Origin: Acanthochlamys bracteata
Taxonomy: Eukaryota; Streptophyta; Magnoliopsida; Pandanales; Velloziaceae
DNA: 64,000 nt
NCBI GenBank assembly: GCA_019914995.1
Contig: CM034130.1
Coordinates: 6,944,001 to 7,008,000, forward strand
Reading direction: 5' to 3'
Shown here: one piece after another, positions 1-13,184 of the stretch
Position numbering within the stretch: position 1 is the first letter of the stretch
How the letters are laid out: every line of letters begins with the position of its first letter
Position numbers and translations under genes: made by a program
Notes under the pieces: generated by a model
Told to the model about the DNA's origin: nothing
Seen by the model: the letters and a program-made list of their open reading frames with translations, nothing else
Databases searched by the model: none

Positions 1-11
1 CACCAAACATA

Positions 12-318
12 TTGATCAAAACACACCTTGCTCTCTGCTTAATATTGTGCACTATTTTTTTTTCACATATTTTCTCTTCAGCTGTCTTCTTAAGAGCAAC
101 AGCGCAATCCCATGAGTTCATTTATGCAAGCTTCCAACCATCGACCTCCAACGTTCCAAACCTCAGTCTCAACGACGTTGCAGAAATTCGAAGTTCTGAA
201 ATTCACTAATGAAACAAGCCAATTAATCGGCCGAGCTTTCTGTCGTAACAAGCTATCTTTTAAGAACAATGACAGTAAGAATGTTTTTCTACAAAATTTC
301 GTAATTATAAATATATAA
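12..318 (+). pseudogene. Broken 5' fragment of an L-type lectin (lectin receptor kinase-like) gene
   Basis: The start reads as a hydrophobic signal peptide (about residues 4-30 of a start at base 12). It is followed by the N-terminal strand region of a legume-type lectin domain: an FIYASF stretch, then LSLNDVAEI, then in another frame KFTNETSQLIGRAF and LSFKNND. These resemble the FxYNGF, NGLLxLTN and IGHAFYPxPLxFK blocks of plant L-type lectin-domain receptor kinases. In that family the domain binds ligands outside the cell, ahead of a transmembrane segment and a kinase. Here the reading frame changes within the fragment and the sequence turns into AT-rich DNA after about base 290; no rest of the lectin domain, transmembrane segment or kinase follows. 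It is therefore a decayed fragment. Further remains could lie left of the window only if the element is rearranged, since the signal peptide is already present. Confidence 0.55.
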
Positions 319-319
319 T

Positions 320-3300
320 AATATTTTCAATAAAAATTATAATTATTATTTTATATTATTTTATTAAAATATAAAAATAAATAAATAATTATAAATAATA
401 TATAATATATAATTTATTTTTTTATTATTATATTTTATTATATAGTAAAAAAAATAAAAAAATAATTATTTTTTTAAGAAATAATAAGCGGTGCCGTGCA
501 GTACTATGCAATGCTTTATAAGTCTTTTATATTCTTTTCACTCTTCAATTTTAATTCTTATCACTAAAATAATTTTTAACTGTATAAAAAATACATAAAT
601 TATTTTCAGTTAATTTCTTTTACAAAATAAGTAGGAAACTGAATCTACTTTTAATAATAACATTTACACTAAATTACTTTAACAATTAACTTTAAAAAAA
701 TGCAAAAGTGCGCTGAAAACAGAAATTGCGAACGTATAGAACGCGTGGTAATTAATTTTAAATAAACAAAAGTTAAAAAAAAATTGCCCTGATGTTTGGC
801 CGCATGAATTTGCGTGCGTGGGGTTTTGACTGCCGAGAAGAGTACTAGTTTTGCAATTGCATGGATTCATGATTTGTACTATGATAACATTACTATCAAC
901 ACCTGCCCGTTTATTGATGAAAGAAATATTTTATGTCGGAGAAAGAGCTTGTTTCGAATACCCGTGAAACTAGAATTTACATTAATATTTAAAATAATTG
1001 AATAAAATTTGAAGTTAAAATTTTAATAAAATTGAGTTTTAGTGTGAAATAAAAATTAAATTTAAAGTGACAATTAAAACAGTAAAATAGTTAAATTTAA
1101 AATTTCAAAAGAAAAAGTAAAATTTGACGTATTTTTAAATAAGCTCTAAAAAAATAAATAGTAAGATTGTTTGAAAGTACTTATAAGAAAATTTTGGTAA
1201 AAAAGATTTTTTTGATACATTATTTTATTAATATTTAAAAAGTTAAAAATTATACCTATAATTATTCTCCATAATTCATTCATATCTTTCAAATTTTAAA
1301 AAAATTTTAAAAAAAATTGTAAATAATTTTTTTGAATTGAAAATAAGTTTTTTGGGAGTTATAAACCCTCCCAAAAACTAATTATTTCTTGCTAAATATT
1401 GCATTACTTCTGTAGAGCATATTTAGCGTAAATTCTTTTATTTAAAAATTTATTTTAATTTTGTATTTTGTATTTAAATTTTTACAGTATTTACAAAATT
1501 AAATATTTGAAACCTACAAATTAATTATACATCATAATATATATATATGAATAAAATTTATTAATATTTCGAGATAAAAATATAAATTTATTTATAAAAA
1601 TTTCAAATTAAATTTAATTTTAAAAAATTTATTTTATGAATTCCTAAACATCACCTCAGTATATTTTTTTCTCACAAAATTCTAAGTCTGTATCAAATAT
1701 ATATCATTTTACATAAAATAGATTTTATATTTATTTACTTGTCAAGAAGTGATTCAAAATAAATTCTAAAAACTGAATTTTCAAATGAAAGTTATTATTT
1801 TAAATTTATAACAATAATTTATAAAAATAAATTCAAAAAATTATTTGAAAGTAACTTTTAGAAAAAGAAATGAATTCTTATCTGCATAGTTCAAAGAACT
1901 CCTTTGGCACATATATTTCATCCCTATTTTTAGTTATTTTGTATGATATTGGGCCTTCAAATTAGGCTAGGTTCGAATTAATAACGTATAGATTTGATGG
2001 AACCCGATCCAACATATTATTTTAAGCATTATTTGAGTTCAAATTATGTAAAGTCACAATCATATTTATTTGATATAGAATCATTAAATTCATGATAAAA
2101 TATATGAATGGGGCACCACATTTACATGAAAGATGCAGCAGTAGCTTCAAATAGTTACTCATGTTGGTTGCTCTTTCACACACAAAATTTAGGGACTTTT
2201 GGCTTTGATTTCAATAATTTTTTATTTTATATTTTTAAATAACTTTTTATAAAATTTTATTATTTTTATTTTTTAAAATAAAAGATATAACTTGTTTTAT
2301 AAAATATTTTTTTAATATTTTTATTTCAGAAAAATTTATTTTATAAATACTATTAAGCATCTCCTTAACCATTTTGTCGCAAAAAAATATTTTTGTGCTA
2401 GTTGTGTTAGCCCACTCAACTCATGAGTCTTTGTGAATGTTGACAATTATGTAGAGTTTGACAAGAAAGAAAAACCATATTTCTTAGTGTTTTTTTTTTG
2501 GTAAAACGACCACTTAGCAAAGCTGCCAGACTCTGATAAGAATGAAAATTGTTTCCTTTTTTCATGGAAGCCATAAATCAAAGAATAAAAAATCAAATAC
2601 ATAGGGTAGAAAAGTTGTTCAATACCTGCCTGCCCTAATAGAATTCAAAATTATATTTTAGTTTTCAGGAAGAAGACAATTATGAACCATAAGGCGTGTG
2701 TTTTTGCACTAGAGGTGACTTTTTCCACCACATCACGGTTACGATATGGGGGTTTTAGGAGGAGGACAACCAGGAGCATTGGGTCATCTAGAAGCATGAA
2801 CTGTAAATTGTCTTACCAAAGGCCTATGATTGCATTTCTAAAAGTTAGAATCTTATTAGAAATACTTGATTTCATTAGGAAACTAGTGTTAAAGAATTCA
2901 AGTTACATAGAAGTTCTAACTTTAGTAAAATTATTGTAGAGTTAGAATTTTATTCTCTAAGTATGAGTTCTAATTATAAATAATAGTACTTAACATTTTT
3001 TATAATAATTTACTTTCAATAATACAGCTATCAAAAACTCACTTTTACAAAATGTCAGTTTTTAAAATAAAATTACATCTCATAGCACATCCTAATATTT
3101 CATTATATTTTTTATTTTGTTGACACCAATAAAATCATAAGTGGGCCGAGCAAGGCCTCGTTTTCATTAAGGCAGTTTCAAACTGAGCCCTTGCAAATGG
3201 GCTTTGTGACATTCCTACAGCAATGATACTGCTCAAGGAGATAAAAAATTTTACACAATAAATAACTTCTTTAATTTAAAAAATATGAATAACTTATATA

Positions 3301-4219
3301 TTATAAATAATTATATGTATAATTGTTTATTTATGAAATTAAAATAACCTTTTTTATAAAATATTTATGTTAAAAATATTATTTTTTAATCATTTCCAAA
3401 CGACCTCGAAGGGGATGGGGGTGCAAACATAGTTTGTTCGCCCAAAATAGTTTCTTTATTTGTTTTGCAGTACCAGGCCAACGAAACTTATTTATGGAAT
3501 TTTACTGCACAAAATGTAACTTCTCTTATGTCTCCTGCCTCTTATTCTTTCATTATATTACATAAGTTCTGCTGCACAAAGCTGCTAGTCAAATTTAGAG
3601 TCGTCCGAAACTCTAATTTTTTACTTCAGAATTAAAGTTTTGAAAAATTTATATATTTTATTTGCATAAAATACTAAAAATTCTAATTTTATACATAAAA
3701 ATTTATTTCTAATTCTTTTATTTGTATATATTTTAATATAATTTTATATTTTAATTTTAAAAAAATATTAGAACGCAAAAATTAAACTCTATTTTTAACT
3801 TATTTTAAAAAAAATTTATTTTTTATTTATACGAAACTCACTTATAAGTACTTGAAATATGTCCTTAATTATAAAGTATGTGCCACTAGTAGTTGAAATG
3901 TTTCCTCGTAACTTCAGCATTAGGAATCAATCTTTTTGTGTAATTCTTTTATAAAATAATGTTTGTGTTAAAAAAAATTATTTTATTCAGAATGAACAAA
4001 AAAGGAAACAAAAAGAAAGAATAAAGAAAGAAAGATACAAAATGAAAAGAAACGAAAAATAAAAGTGAAAAAATATTAAGATATAAAGAAAAGAATGGAA
4101 AAAAAGAAATAAAAAATGAAAAAAGAAAAAATTGAAGTAAAAATATTTTAACATAAAATACAAATAATATCTCACTAGTGCAATTACACAACATAGCCGT
4201 TATATTATTATTCACAATC
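320..4219. other. AT-rich intergenic region
   Basis: No gene is supported in this stretch. The open frames here (for example 2682-2939 and 3949-4215) are low-complexity or match nothing I know. Long A/T runs at 320-480, 1010-1330 and 3620-3840 look like decayed insertions. One well-formed MITE is listed separately at 1744-1880. The last few hundred bases before 4220 should hold the promoter of the RRP45 gene; I see no convincing individual site. Confidence 0.6.
1744..1880. mobile_element. Short MITE-like inverted repeat
   Basis: The left arm begins near AAGAAGTGATTC and runs into CTAAAAACTG. The right arm, read on the other strand, begins AGATAAGAATTCATTTC and runs into CTAAAAGTTAC. Both arms then share TTTCAAAT and an AT-rich centre. 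The whole is about 137 bp with imperfect arms of about 55 bases and no coding content. AAGAAGTGATTC-type ends are common in plant hAT-like MITEs. I could not fix a target-site duplication. Confidence 0.5.
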
Positions 4220-4363
4220 TTAATAACCTTTTTGCAAATGTAAAGCTTGCGAGTCTAACACTGAAAACCTGCGCCTTCTTGCCGCTGGGCGTTCAAAACC
4301 CCAGCAAAACCTTTCTTTTCCAAATCCCTCTAGATTAAAGAAGCAAACTTTGTTCTTTTTTTC

Positions 4364-4378
4364 TTGTTGTTGTTGTTG
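4364..4378 (+). repeat. (TTG)5 microsatellite in the RRP45 5' leader
   Basis: Five TTG units lie about 42 bases before the RRP45 start codon, probably in its 5' untranslated region. Confidence 0.75.
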
Positions 4379-4419
4379 GTTAATTCCAAGATTGAAGAAG
4401 AAATTCAATCAATTAATCA

Positions 4420-7400
4420 ATGGATCAAAGAGTATCTAACACATGGAAGCTTACAGTCAACGAGAAGAAGTTCATTGAAACTGCTCTGCAGTCTGATCTC
4501 AGAGTTGATGGCCACCGCCCGTTCGATTACCGCCGGATTACTATCAAGTTCGGAAGGCATGTTTATTTTTTTACCTCTTTAAGTTTTAATTTATTCTGGA
4601 ATTTGTTTTCTTTTGGGTTTGTGTTTGGGTGCGTGAGAGAATTGTGGAATTATAGTTGATTGAAATGATTATTTTGGTGGAGCTATTGGGTTCATTGAAT
4701 GTTTTTCATCTATCTAGAGAAGTGTTATGGTGGGAGTTAGAAAGAAACGGCATACATATTATATATATAAAGATCATTAAGAATATGTATGATGGAGTAG
4801 CCGTTCGAGTGCACTATAATGGTGATAAGAGTAGAGAGTTCCTATCAATGTAGATTTACATCAAAATTTAGTTTTAAGTCTTTACGTATTTGTCATAGTA
4901 ACAAATAAACTCACTCATTATAATTCAGAATGAAGTATCATGGTATATGTTATTCGCCAATGATATAGTTTTGGTTGATGAGACAAAAGAATGTTGGGAT
5001 ACTACTTAAGAATGTAAGGGTCTTAACTTAAGTAGGACTAAGACAAAGTACATGCATTGTCATGTAGTAAAAATATGAAAGATGATAATATTGTTATTGC
5101 CATAGGTGGTTGTGTTGTATGCAAAATGATAGTTTTTAAATATTTAGATTTGACTATTCATAAGGAAGGAAGAATTGAAGAAGATGTTATGCATAGAATT
5201 AAAACATGATCGATAAAATGATAAGTTGCTACCAAAATTTCGTATGACAAAAAAAATTTCTTAAAGGCTAAAAGATTAGTTTTATAGATAGATATTTGGC
5301 GTGCAATATTATATCGTAGTGAGTGCGGGGTTATCAAAGATCAAGATGTCTATAAGATAAACATACCAACAATTGAGATGCTAAGATGAATATATGGGTA
5401 TATTAGAACGGATAAAATACAAAATAAAAATATACGTTAAGAAGTATCATCACGTCGATCGAGGACAAGTTAAGATAAGGTAGGTTTAGAAATTCAGACA
5501 TGTCTTGTGCAGATCTAAAATACTACCGTGTATAAAAATGATGCGATTCTAACAGAACACTTTAGGAGAAGGGTAAGACGAAATTAACTTATCTAGGATG
5601 GTGGTAAAGGATTTAGAAGGATTAGATCTTTCACTAAATCTGATTTATAATTAAATGGAATGAAAAAATCGAATTCATGTTGACCCCAATCAAGTGAGAT
5701 AAATGCTTTATTTTTGGTTTGTTGTTGTTGTTGGAGTAAATTGTACCAGTTATATATGATGAATTGCATGTTTTGGAAGGAAAGTTCTCAACTTTGTAGT
5801 GATATTTTGGGCGGTGATGCTTATCATTTTGAGCATGTGTAGCCTTATTTGAGCAACACAGTAGAATTGTGTTGTCTTTGCAAAATTTGACACTAAGGAC
5901 TTGGATGGAACTTGTGAAGTACAATTTCACTTGCTAGTGAAATGCCTTGGTTCACGTGTGAGTCTTGTCAACATAATTCTAGTTAAAATGCAAATTTTTG
6001 GGACCGCTAATGTGAGATTTTGTTTTCATAGTACATATGTCTGTCTAAATTTGTGATCATCATACTAGAAGAGAAGCTTGTATAGTCGATAGAATTCTTA
6101 GATTATGAATTTCTTTGAAGAAGTAACTTATTGTATTGCATTGAGGTTTTGACATTCTTCCATGTACTATGCTTTGCATATTTCTGAAGGCCTTCTGTTG
6201 GCAATTGCAGAGAGGATGGTGCTGCGGAAGTCCAGCTTGGTCAGACACATGTTATGGGCTATGTTATGGCCCAACTTGTCCAACCTTACATAGACAGGCC
6301 CAATGAAGGAACTCTCGCTATATTTACTGAATTCTCACCCATGGCAGATCCCTCTTTTGAGGCCGGACGACCAGGAGAGGCTGCTATTGAACTTGGGCAT
6401 GTTGTAGATCGTGGTCTTAGGTAAACTGTTTTTTCCCTTCTTTTTAACAAAGTCTATGCAAGGTTCGTGCTAGCTGGCTCTTAGACAAGTAGTACTTCCA
6501 TTCTCAAGCACAGTCCCCACTTACTGACAGTAAATATTGAGTTCTCTTAAAGCCATACTTATGTGATTTATAGAAATTGAATTTGCGAATCTTTCTTGCA
6601 GAGAGAGTAGGGCTGTGGATATGGAATCCTTGTGTGTTGTTGCAGGCAAATCAGTTTGGTCAATCCGAGTGGACCTCCACATCCTTGACAATGGAGGGTA
6701 TTCAATCATCTTTCTAGTGTAGATTAAAGAACACAATCTTCTGTTACATGTCCCTATCATTGAACGAACATCATTCAGGAATCTCATTGATGCTGCTAAT
6801 ATTGCTGCTTTGGCTGCTCTAATGACCTTTAGAAGGCCTGAGTGCACACTAGGAGGAGAAGATGGTCAAGAAGTTATTGTACATCTGCCTGAGGTAATCA
6901 GTTGGCTTATCTATACTTGGCTATTACAATGCTATGCTAATAACCCATCTGAGAAAGTTTGTGGTAATTTCCTGTTGTTCGCATTTTCTTTGGCGTGTCA
7001 AGACTTTATATTTTTTCTTTTCTAGTTAAGATACAAGACTTTTGTATTTCTTGAAGAATATTCTTTGCTCATTTTTGTTAATAAATAAGCATATGCTGTT
7101 TAAGCTTCATTTGCAATAGATTGTTTCAACTCTTTTGTACAGGTTAGGGAGCCTCTTCCGCTGATAATCCATCATCTTCCAATAGCAGTAACATTTGCAT
7201 TCTTTTGTGAGGGTAACTCTATTGTGAGTTAAGAGCTTTACACGTACAGTGAGCAGTTGGTCTCTACTCTTACCTTTCTTTTGATTCTCAGTACTCCAAC
7301 AGTGTTTCTGTTTTTATTGTAATTTAATGATCCTAGGTGGTTGATCCAACATATAAGGAGGAGGCTATCATGGGAGGAAGAATGACTGCGACACTTAACT

Positions 7401-9130
7401 CAAATGGTGATATTTGTGCTGTCCAGAAAGCTGGAGGGGAGGGTATTATATTGAGCGTAATCTTGCAATGCTTGCGCATAGCCTCGGTGCAAGTAACTGA
7501 TATCACAAGCAAAATCAAAGACGCAGTGGGTTTGCACTACTAAACTTTGTTTGTCATGGGAGTTATATGCAAGTGCAAGCTGTTTTTGTTTTTTAGTTCA
7601 TAGATATTGGAACTATCTTGTACATATCACTCGCAGATGTGCTTGTTATACACTTGATATTTTTCTGCTTCTTGGATACTTAATATATATTAAAGTTGCT
7701 TTCATATGCTCCATAGTGCTCCTAGATCTAAGATTTGTCATATATACTTGACCACATTTGCTTTTAAACATGTTAGATTTGATTGGTTAGTATACTTTGT
7801 GGTCGCTACGTCACCATGTTTACTTGTATGTAAATTCCGTATTTTCCAACATACTACTAGGGTGTACTGTTCCTCAGATGCACATCTGAGGATTGCCATA
7901 TCCAGCAGGTTTATGTTACTCAATTCAAGATTTGTATGTGATCTTTGGCCTCTTTGCTCTGACCTAAGCTTATGTTGGTAACAGTTTGTGGTATCAAGTA
8001 GAGCTGTTGTCTGTAGTACTGATCATTAGCTTAACTCAGTTCCAAGTATATATTTCAAAGTTGATGCTGTATTGATGAGGACCATCTTTGGGTGATGGAG
8101 TTTCTGCATCTAGGCTGCACTTGCAAAGATCTTGACTGTTTCTTTAGTCATACGTAGTTACTCCTTTGAAATTATAATGTGTTTTTTGGACAGTTTACTG
8201 GAGCTATATGTAATATGCATGTGTCATCTTGCTCTGAGATTGTTCAGGTTGAGGCACACAACACCGAAAGAGCTCTAAAGAAAGTGAAGCGACACTCGTC
8301 ATTGGTTTCCCTAGATGTTAATTTGCCAGATGCTTTTAAGAAGCAGGAGGAACCAGAAGGTATTCCAAAAAGTGTTGAAAGTCCGGGTGATGAACTGAAG
8401 AAATGGAGTAGCAATGATGGCGGCAGCTATGGAACAAATACTAATTCATCCAATAGAAAAGATGGCAGGAGCCAAAATACCAAATCCATTCAGGCGGCCG
8501 CTATTTGGTAATCTATTAAACAATAATTTTTACTTTAGCAAGCTGTAAGATTTTTGCAATATCTTGTATGATATAAGGAACCTTTATCACCACAGGGATC
8601 CTTATTCAGAGGGTATTTCGAGTTTCATTAAGGCTTCTCAAGGTTTTCCTGGTAATTCCATTGTCTGATTGTTCAATTTCTCTCAATCGAACTGTTCTTC
8701 CACCTCCCAGGTCCTTCATTTATGTAGAGTATCCTTTGATCAAGCGTATGCTTAACAAGGAATATTTCTTTTTTAGTAAGCTTTCTTTTATTCTTTTCGT
8801 CAAATTGAGTCATATCACTGATCAATCCTGCCCTGCTATATCATTTGCATTCAAATGGAATTTTCAGAATAATGAAGCTTCTTTCTGAAATAATTTGTAC
8901 TGTATCCAGAACCACCAACAATTGGCAGAGAACAAGATAAAGAAATTGTCCCTAGTGTGATTGATGACTCGAATATTTCAGAAATGAAAAGTATAACCCT
9001 TCCCACTTCTGGTCCGGTTGGAGCGTCAGTTACAAGCCAGCAAAGAAGTCCCCCAAAGAGTCCGAATGATGCTGTCCACGTAAAGGGTAAAAAGAAAAGG
9101 AAGGATCCCTCAATTGACGGTGTGAAATAA
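4420..9130 (+). CDS. RRP45: Exosome complex component RRP45 (EXOSC9/CER7-like)
   Basis: RRP45 is one of six RNase PH-like ring subunits of the RNA exosome, which degrades and trims RNA in nucleus and cytoplasm; the Arabidopsis paralogue CER7 also affects cuticular wax formation. Exons: 4420-4556, 6211-6420, 6602-6697, 6779-6893, 7143-7223, 7337-7525, 8248-8507, 8596-8651, 8910-9130. They join in frame to 454 aa, close to the family length. The N-terminus has LRVDGHRPFDYR, then the RNase PH fold with VQLGQTHVM, EFSPMADPSFE and IELGHVVDRGLRES, and a second lobe with EGNSIVVDPTYKEE. The tail from about residue 280 is polar and ends with a basic KGKKKRKD patch (440-447), possibly a nuclear signal. 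Intron 1 uses a GC donor (AG|GCATGT at 4555-4562) and carries a LINE relic. The start at 4420 is the family start; the gene appears intact. Confidence 0.95.
4765..5734 (+). mobile_element. 5'-truncated, decayed RTE-type LINE in RRP45 intron 1
   Basis: Reading-frame pieces match the end of a plant non-LTR reverse transcriptase: KNMYDGVAVRV, then FANDIVLVDETKE near 4953, NLSRTKTKYMHC, YLDLTIHKEGRIEEDVMHRI near 5140, and a RIRTDKIQNK-like piece near 5400. The catalytic F/YADD box reads FAND. Pieces lie in different frames with many stops, so it is dead. It ends in the phrase TTGACCCCAATCAAGTGAGAT and then GTTTGTTGTTGTTGTTGG, the TTG-repeat tail characteristic of plant RTE-clade elements. The 5' part (endonuclease) is missing, as expected from incomplete reverse transcription. 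Same orientation as the host gene. Confidence 0.8.
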
Positions 9131-10805
9131 AATTTTCTGCTAACCAAAGGGGAGCTAATACAGGTAGTTGTTGTATGTCACCTGAAGTATTTCAAGCTTA
9201 TTAGGATCTCAGTCTGTTCGTTATCTTTACCATTGACCCCATTCGTTCACTTTCATAACATTTCTTCGTTTTGTTGTTTTGATTAATTTTTTGTTATATA
9301 ATGAATTGGAGGAACTAAACTACTTTAGATATGGGTGCGTACTAGATATTTGTTCAATGATCATGCATTTCGTAAAGGCCATTGATCCCAGGCTCCCAGC
9401 ATAATGAGGACTTCTTGCTTAGCATGAACCCTTATATTAGCAGCCACAAGTTTCTATCTCTTAGTTGGGTTTTATTTGTGCTAATGTCTTCCTGTATTAT
9501 GATTCATGCTATTTCAGACACTTGGTTGTCACAACGAACTGCGCTGTCATAATCTACTTCACATGCCAGTTCTTGCATGGCTGCCCTTTATATTGTTGAG
9601 TAGTTGAAAACTTGTGATGGTTTCTTCTGCTCGCATCTGGCAGAGTGGCAGTGTAATAACTGAACTAGCAGACACTTGTGTTCTGTACATGATCCTTTTG
9701 TAACTAAAACCACATTGACACCCCTTCCTCTCTGCTAACCATTGAAAGCAACACCAGTGCCTCATCTATGGGAATGCTTACAAGTTTCTACAAGACCCTT
9801 TTTGTCAGGAGTTGTATTTCTAATGTATAGTCGGTATGATGTGAAATTCACCTTGATATAACTTTAGACATAGTGCTATTACCTGTTTCTTAGCGAGATC
9901 GGTTGCATAATTGATTAGCTATCGTTGCATCCTTGTCGTTTCTGGAAGGTAAAAGACTGAAATTGACGTGGAAATTTATCTTCTTTTCACATTGTATAGT
10001 GTTATTGATACTGAATTTATTCTCTTGAGCAAATAGGCTTTTGTTTTACATCTGTTGTTCATAATCAAACACTCAATATTCAACAGTTGAACAACCGCTT
10101 TTGCTTTATAGCCTCTCCTTTCTTGTAATTTTGTTTTGTCGCACTACAAACTTTCATTCAACCGGTCAAACTCCAGCACGCTAGTGAACTGCCGAGAAGC
10201 ATGGATCCTGAAGGCAGTAGTGCCGCTGCTCTTCCAACTCATAGGTGTACTCGATTGCTAGTTCAAAGAATTTGTACAAGTATAGAACTAATCGTTTATA
10301 TGTTGAAAGATAAAGAAATCCATTGCGTATTTCCTTTCTGAGCATGTAGAGACGCGTAATAGTTAAGACCCCAACTCGTAGCTGTAAGACATCTTAGCAT
10401 TGCAGATTGCCCTGAGTATCTCTTAGAAGCCCATCCAGTTCGAAGACCATATGATAGAACTTTAAAAGAAAACTGCAAATCACATGCCAGCTTCACCAAA
10501 AGTATATGAATCCAAAAGACCGCGTTTCTTGTATAATCTCACCAGTATTTCCCATTTCAACTTCTACACCATAAAGGATGCAATTCAGAAAACTGATACA
10601 CCTGTTAGACTACTGTATATGTTAAACATGAAACAAATTTCAGGTTTTTTATTTCCAAACATAAAGCTAGATGTCCACAGCAAATTCCATTCATACGACC
10701 GCTTCCACAATAGCCTATTATTCTTCCATTTCCATCAATGGGTCGTTTACCTCAGACCAATGAATTAAATGCATAGTTCTGTTTCACCGAAACCAACAGG
10801 TATTT
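9131..10805. other. Convergent 3' region between RRP45 and the RNF170-like gene
   Basis: This holds the 3' untranslated region and terminator of RRP45 from the left, and that of the minus-strand E3 gene from the right. Open frames here are short and match nothing I recognise. No clear repeats are seen. Confidence 0.5.
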
Positions 10806-13184
10806 TCATGATCCGCCGTGTCTATAGACGAGTATCGATCGGTAAATCGCAGCAAGGTGAAAAAACACAACCAACAAAATGATCAAGTCATCCAACAAGC
10901 CCACTATGCCCAAGACTCCTGTATAAACATAAAAGATTGTCATCAATCTATCACCATTAGTCATAATCGACAATTTTCTTATAATAGCTTTGAGTGACAT
11001 ACTTTCAGGAAGGATGTCCACTGGGCTCAGTACATAAACCAAACTGAGTAGCATCTGCACAAGAAATTTTTAATCAGTATCCTCAAAAGGGGAGTCAATC
11101 CAAAAACCTCACTAGGTCATAGTCCTACTTAGCTGAAAGACCAACTTCGGCAATTCAATCGCTAAGTCCCACTAGCAATGGAATTCAATAGGTGGTCATT
11201 AGACGAATTATTTCTAAGCCTACAGTTCCTTTGCTGAGCATTTCTTCTACAACCAAACTACTCTCATACCAGGGCTTGGTAAAAGATTTAACATAGACTC
11301 TCTGTTCAATGTACCATTCAACCTTTGTTAAAAAGATTTAACAAAGAAACCAATTCGATTTTGATCCAACATATTTAGAAGCTAACACCTTATCTTCAAG
11401 CGTAAGGCAGGATGTCTAGTAGCAGCTGCTCAGAACAAGATACTCTATCCCCCTTTTCCAGACATAGCATTAACAAGAACATAAAAATGCACATAACACT
11501 TGCAAGAATTAAAAAGCAGCTTTCCCTCTAAAGGAACAAAATGCGACATATAGTGAAAGCTCCTTGAGCGTGCAAGAATAGAAGGTTGAGACTAGACTGC
11601 GACCAATGTACATATTGTGTTTTTTTTTTTTGGGGGGGGGCTGAGTGAAGTTGTTGACTAAGATTTAGGACATACTTTATAATGATGGTCTTCAAGGATC
11701 CACCTTTACTACCAAGAGATGTGATCTGAAATTTTAAATAAGAAATCAAAGGTGCAAATATGCGAACATTGACTACAAGTATCAATATCTTCTACAAGTT
11801 CTCCTTATTATCTAGTAAATGTGCAATCTTGAACTCCTTCTTAAATCATCATATCCTATATGTCTGAACAGTATATGGCTCAAACAGAATCCAGAACTTA
11901 GAATAAGTAACGAGTTTCGTGCACTTACTGCAACAAATATCCGCACTTTAAAAACAAGTGGAAGTGACCTCTGTGGATCCATTAATTCTCTTGCCAATCT
12001 TCGCATAAGGAAAGGAAGATCCCTCGCCCTCTGCCAAAACAATAATGGAAAAACTCAAAGACATTATTGCATATTACTTAATCCAGAAGCTCAAATAACC
12101 TGGTTTAGAATGAAAAGAAATGGAGGTTATGATACATGCCAAAAGATTCTACATAAGAAAAAAGAAAAAGAAAGAATCCAATGAAGGAAAACACCAGTTG
12201 ATGATGCCAATCTTGATCTTCTTAACATAGAAACAAACCTGAAGAAGGCCTGGAGGACTGCCACCAAAAAGTCGGTTGTACTTCTCAATGTTCTCCAGAG
12301 CTTGGCTGAATTCTGGATCATATCGTCGACGTTGTGCAGCACTAGAAGGTATTAACAAAGTTATCTCACGGCGGCATAATGGACACTTGCATGGTTGAAG
12401 AGCTGACCCATAATGCCAAACACCAAGGATGCAGTGTCCTATATATGGATACAACTATCAAGGTTCCACCAAATTGAATTTATTCAAGTACACTAGCTAA
12501 TAAGAACAGACACTACATGTACTATAAGAAATCAGTTATACTTAATTATAGCATTAATCAATACAATTGAACAGATACTGAAGGATAACTACACACTCAC
12601 ATTCCAATTCTTAAGGAGATCAGTTGCCCTGAAATCCCATAGACAGGGGTTAACTGAAAATTTCCAGCACAATGTTCAAATTCTCGAAGCTTACTTAAGA
12701 TAATTCTTCAAAGACCTTCAAATAAGATTTTAAAATATATATCTTAAATGAAAACTTAATTCACAACCAAAATACACATCCAGATTTCCTCAGATTACTT
12801 GATCGAATTTTCCTTAAACAAGTAAGCATAAAATAAAAACCATTCTACTCCAATAATTTCAAATCAAATTTAACAAAATAAAGAAAAAAATGACTCCGAC
12901 TAACAAAAAGGAATCACGCCATATTTAAACTCTAGTTGCTGACTTCTGCCTAACAAAGTCCTCAAGCATCTCGAAACAGTACGAACGGAATATCCGATAA
13001 AACAACAATTTCCTATCAATTGGGATGGCGAAAGCCAAGAAACCGTAAAAGATGCAAGATATTTAGGTTTTAATCGAGACTAAAATTTCGTACCGCAGAA
13101 CCAATGGGAGCAATTGGACTGTACTGGTATGGTGAATGTCTCGTGGCACACAGAGCAGATCTCGTTCACCGGCGGCGAGTCCAT
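10806..13184 (-). CDS. RNF170-like RING E3 ubiquitin ligase with DUF1232 membrane tail
   Basis: A small membrane-anchored E3 ligase of the RNF170-like type; the animal relative works at the ER, but its plant target is not inferable here. Exons in transcript order: 13184-13094, 12438-12239, 12030-11929, 11054-11003, 10918-10806, all in frame, 185 aa. A C3HC4 RING opens the protein: C10, C13, C25, H27, C30, C33, C49, C52 (EICSVCHE, NCSHWFCGHC, CPLCRRE). A basic linker follows (RARDLPFLMRRLAREL). The C-terminus from residue 132 is a DUF1232-type module with YVLSPVDILPE and GIVGLLDDLIILLVVFFHLA, the latter hydrophobic enough to span a membrane. The start at 13184 leaves only nine residues before the first RING cysteine, as in plant relatives. 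It converges on RRP45. Confidence 0.9.
11620..11640 (+). repeat. T12-G9 homopolymer junction
   Basis: Twelve T followed by nine G, in intron 3 of the RNF170-like gene. It may be real, but such runs are also common places for base-count error. Confidence 0.7.

Noticed and set aside
3949-4215. Phe/Leu-rich open frames on the minus strand
   Set aside because: Pure A/T low-complexity DNA; composition alone explains the frames and there is no homology or start context.
4364-4378. (TTG)5 as the tail of a second LINE
   Set aside because: No reverse transcriptase remains or RTE tail phrase precede it; a simple leader microsatellite is enough.
10204-10330. Short frame beginning MDPEGSSAAALP
   Set aside because: Too short, no homologue recognised, and placed where the RRP45 and RNF170-like 3' flanks meet.
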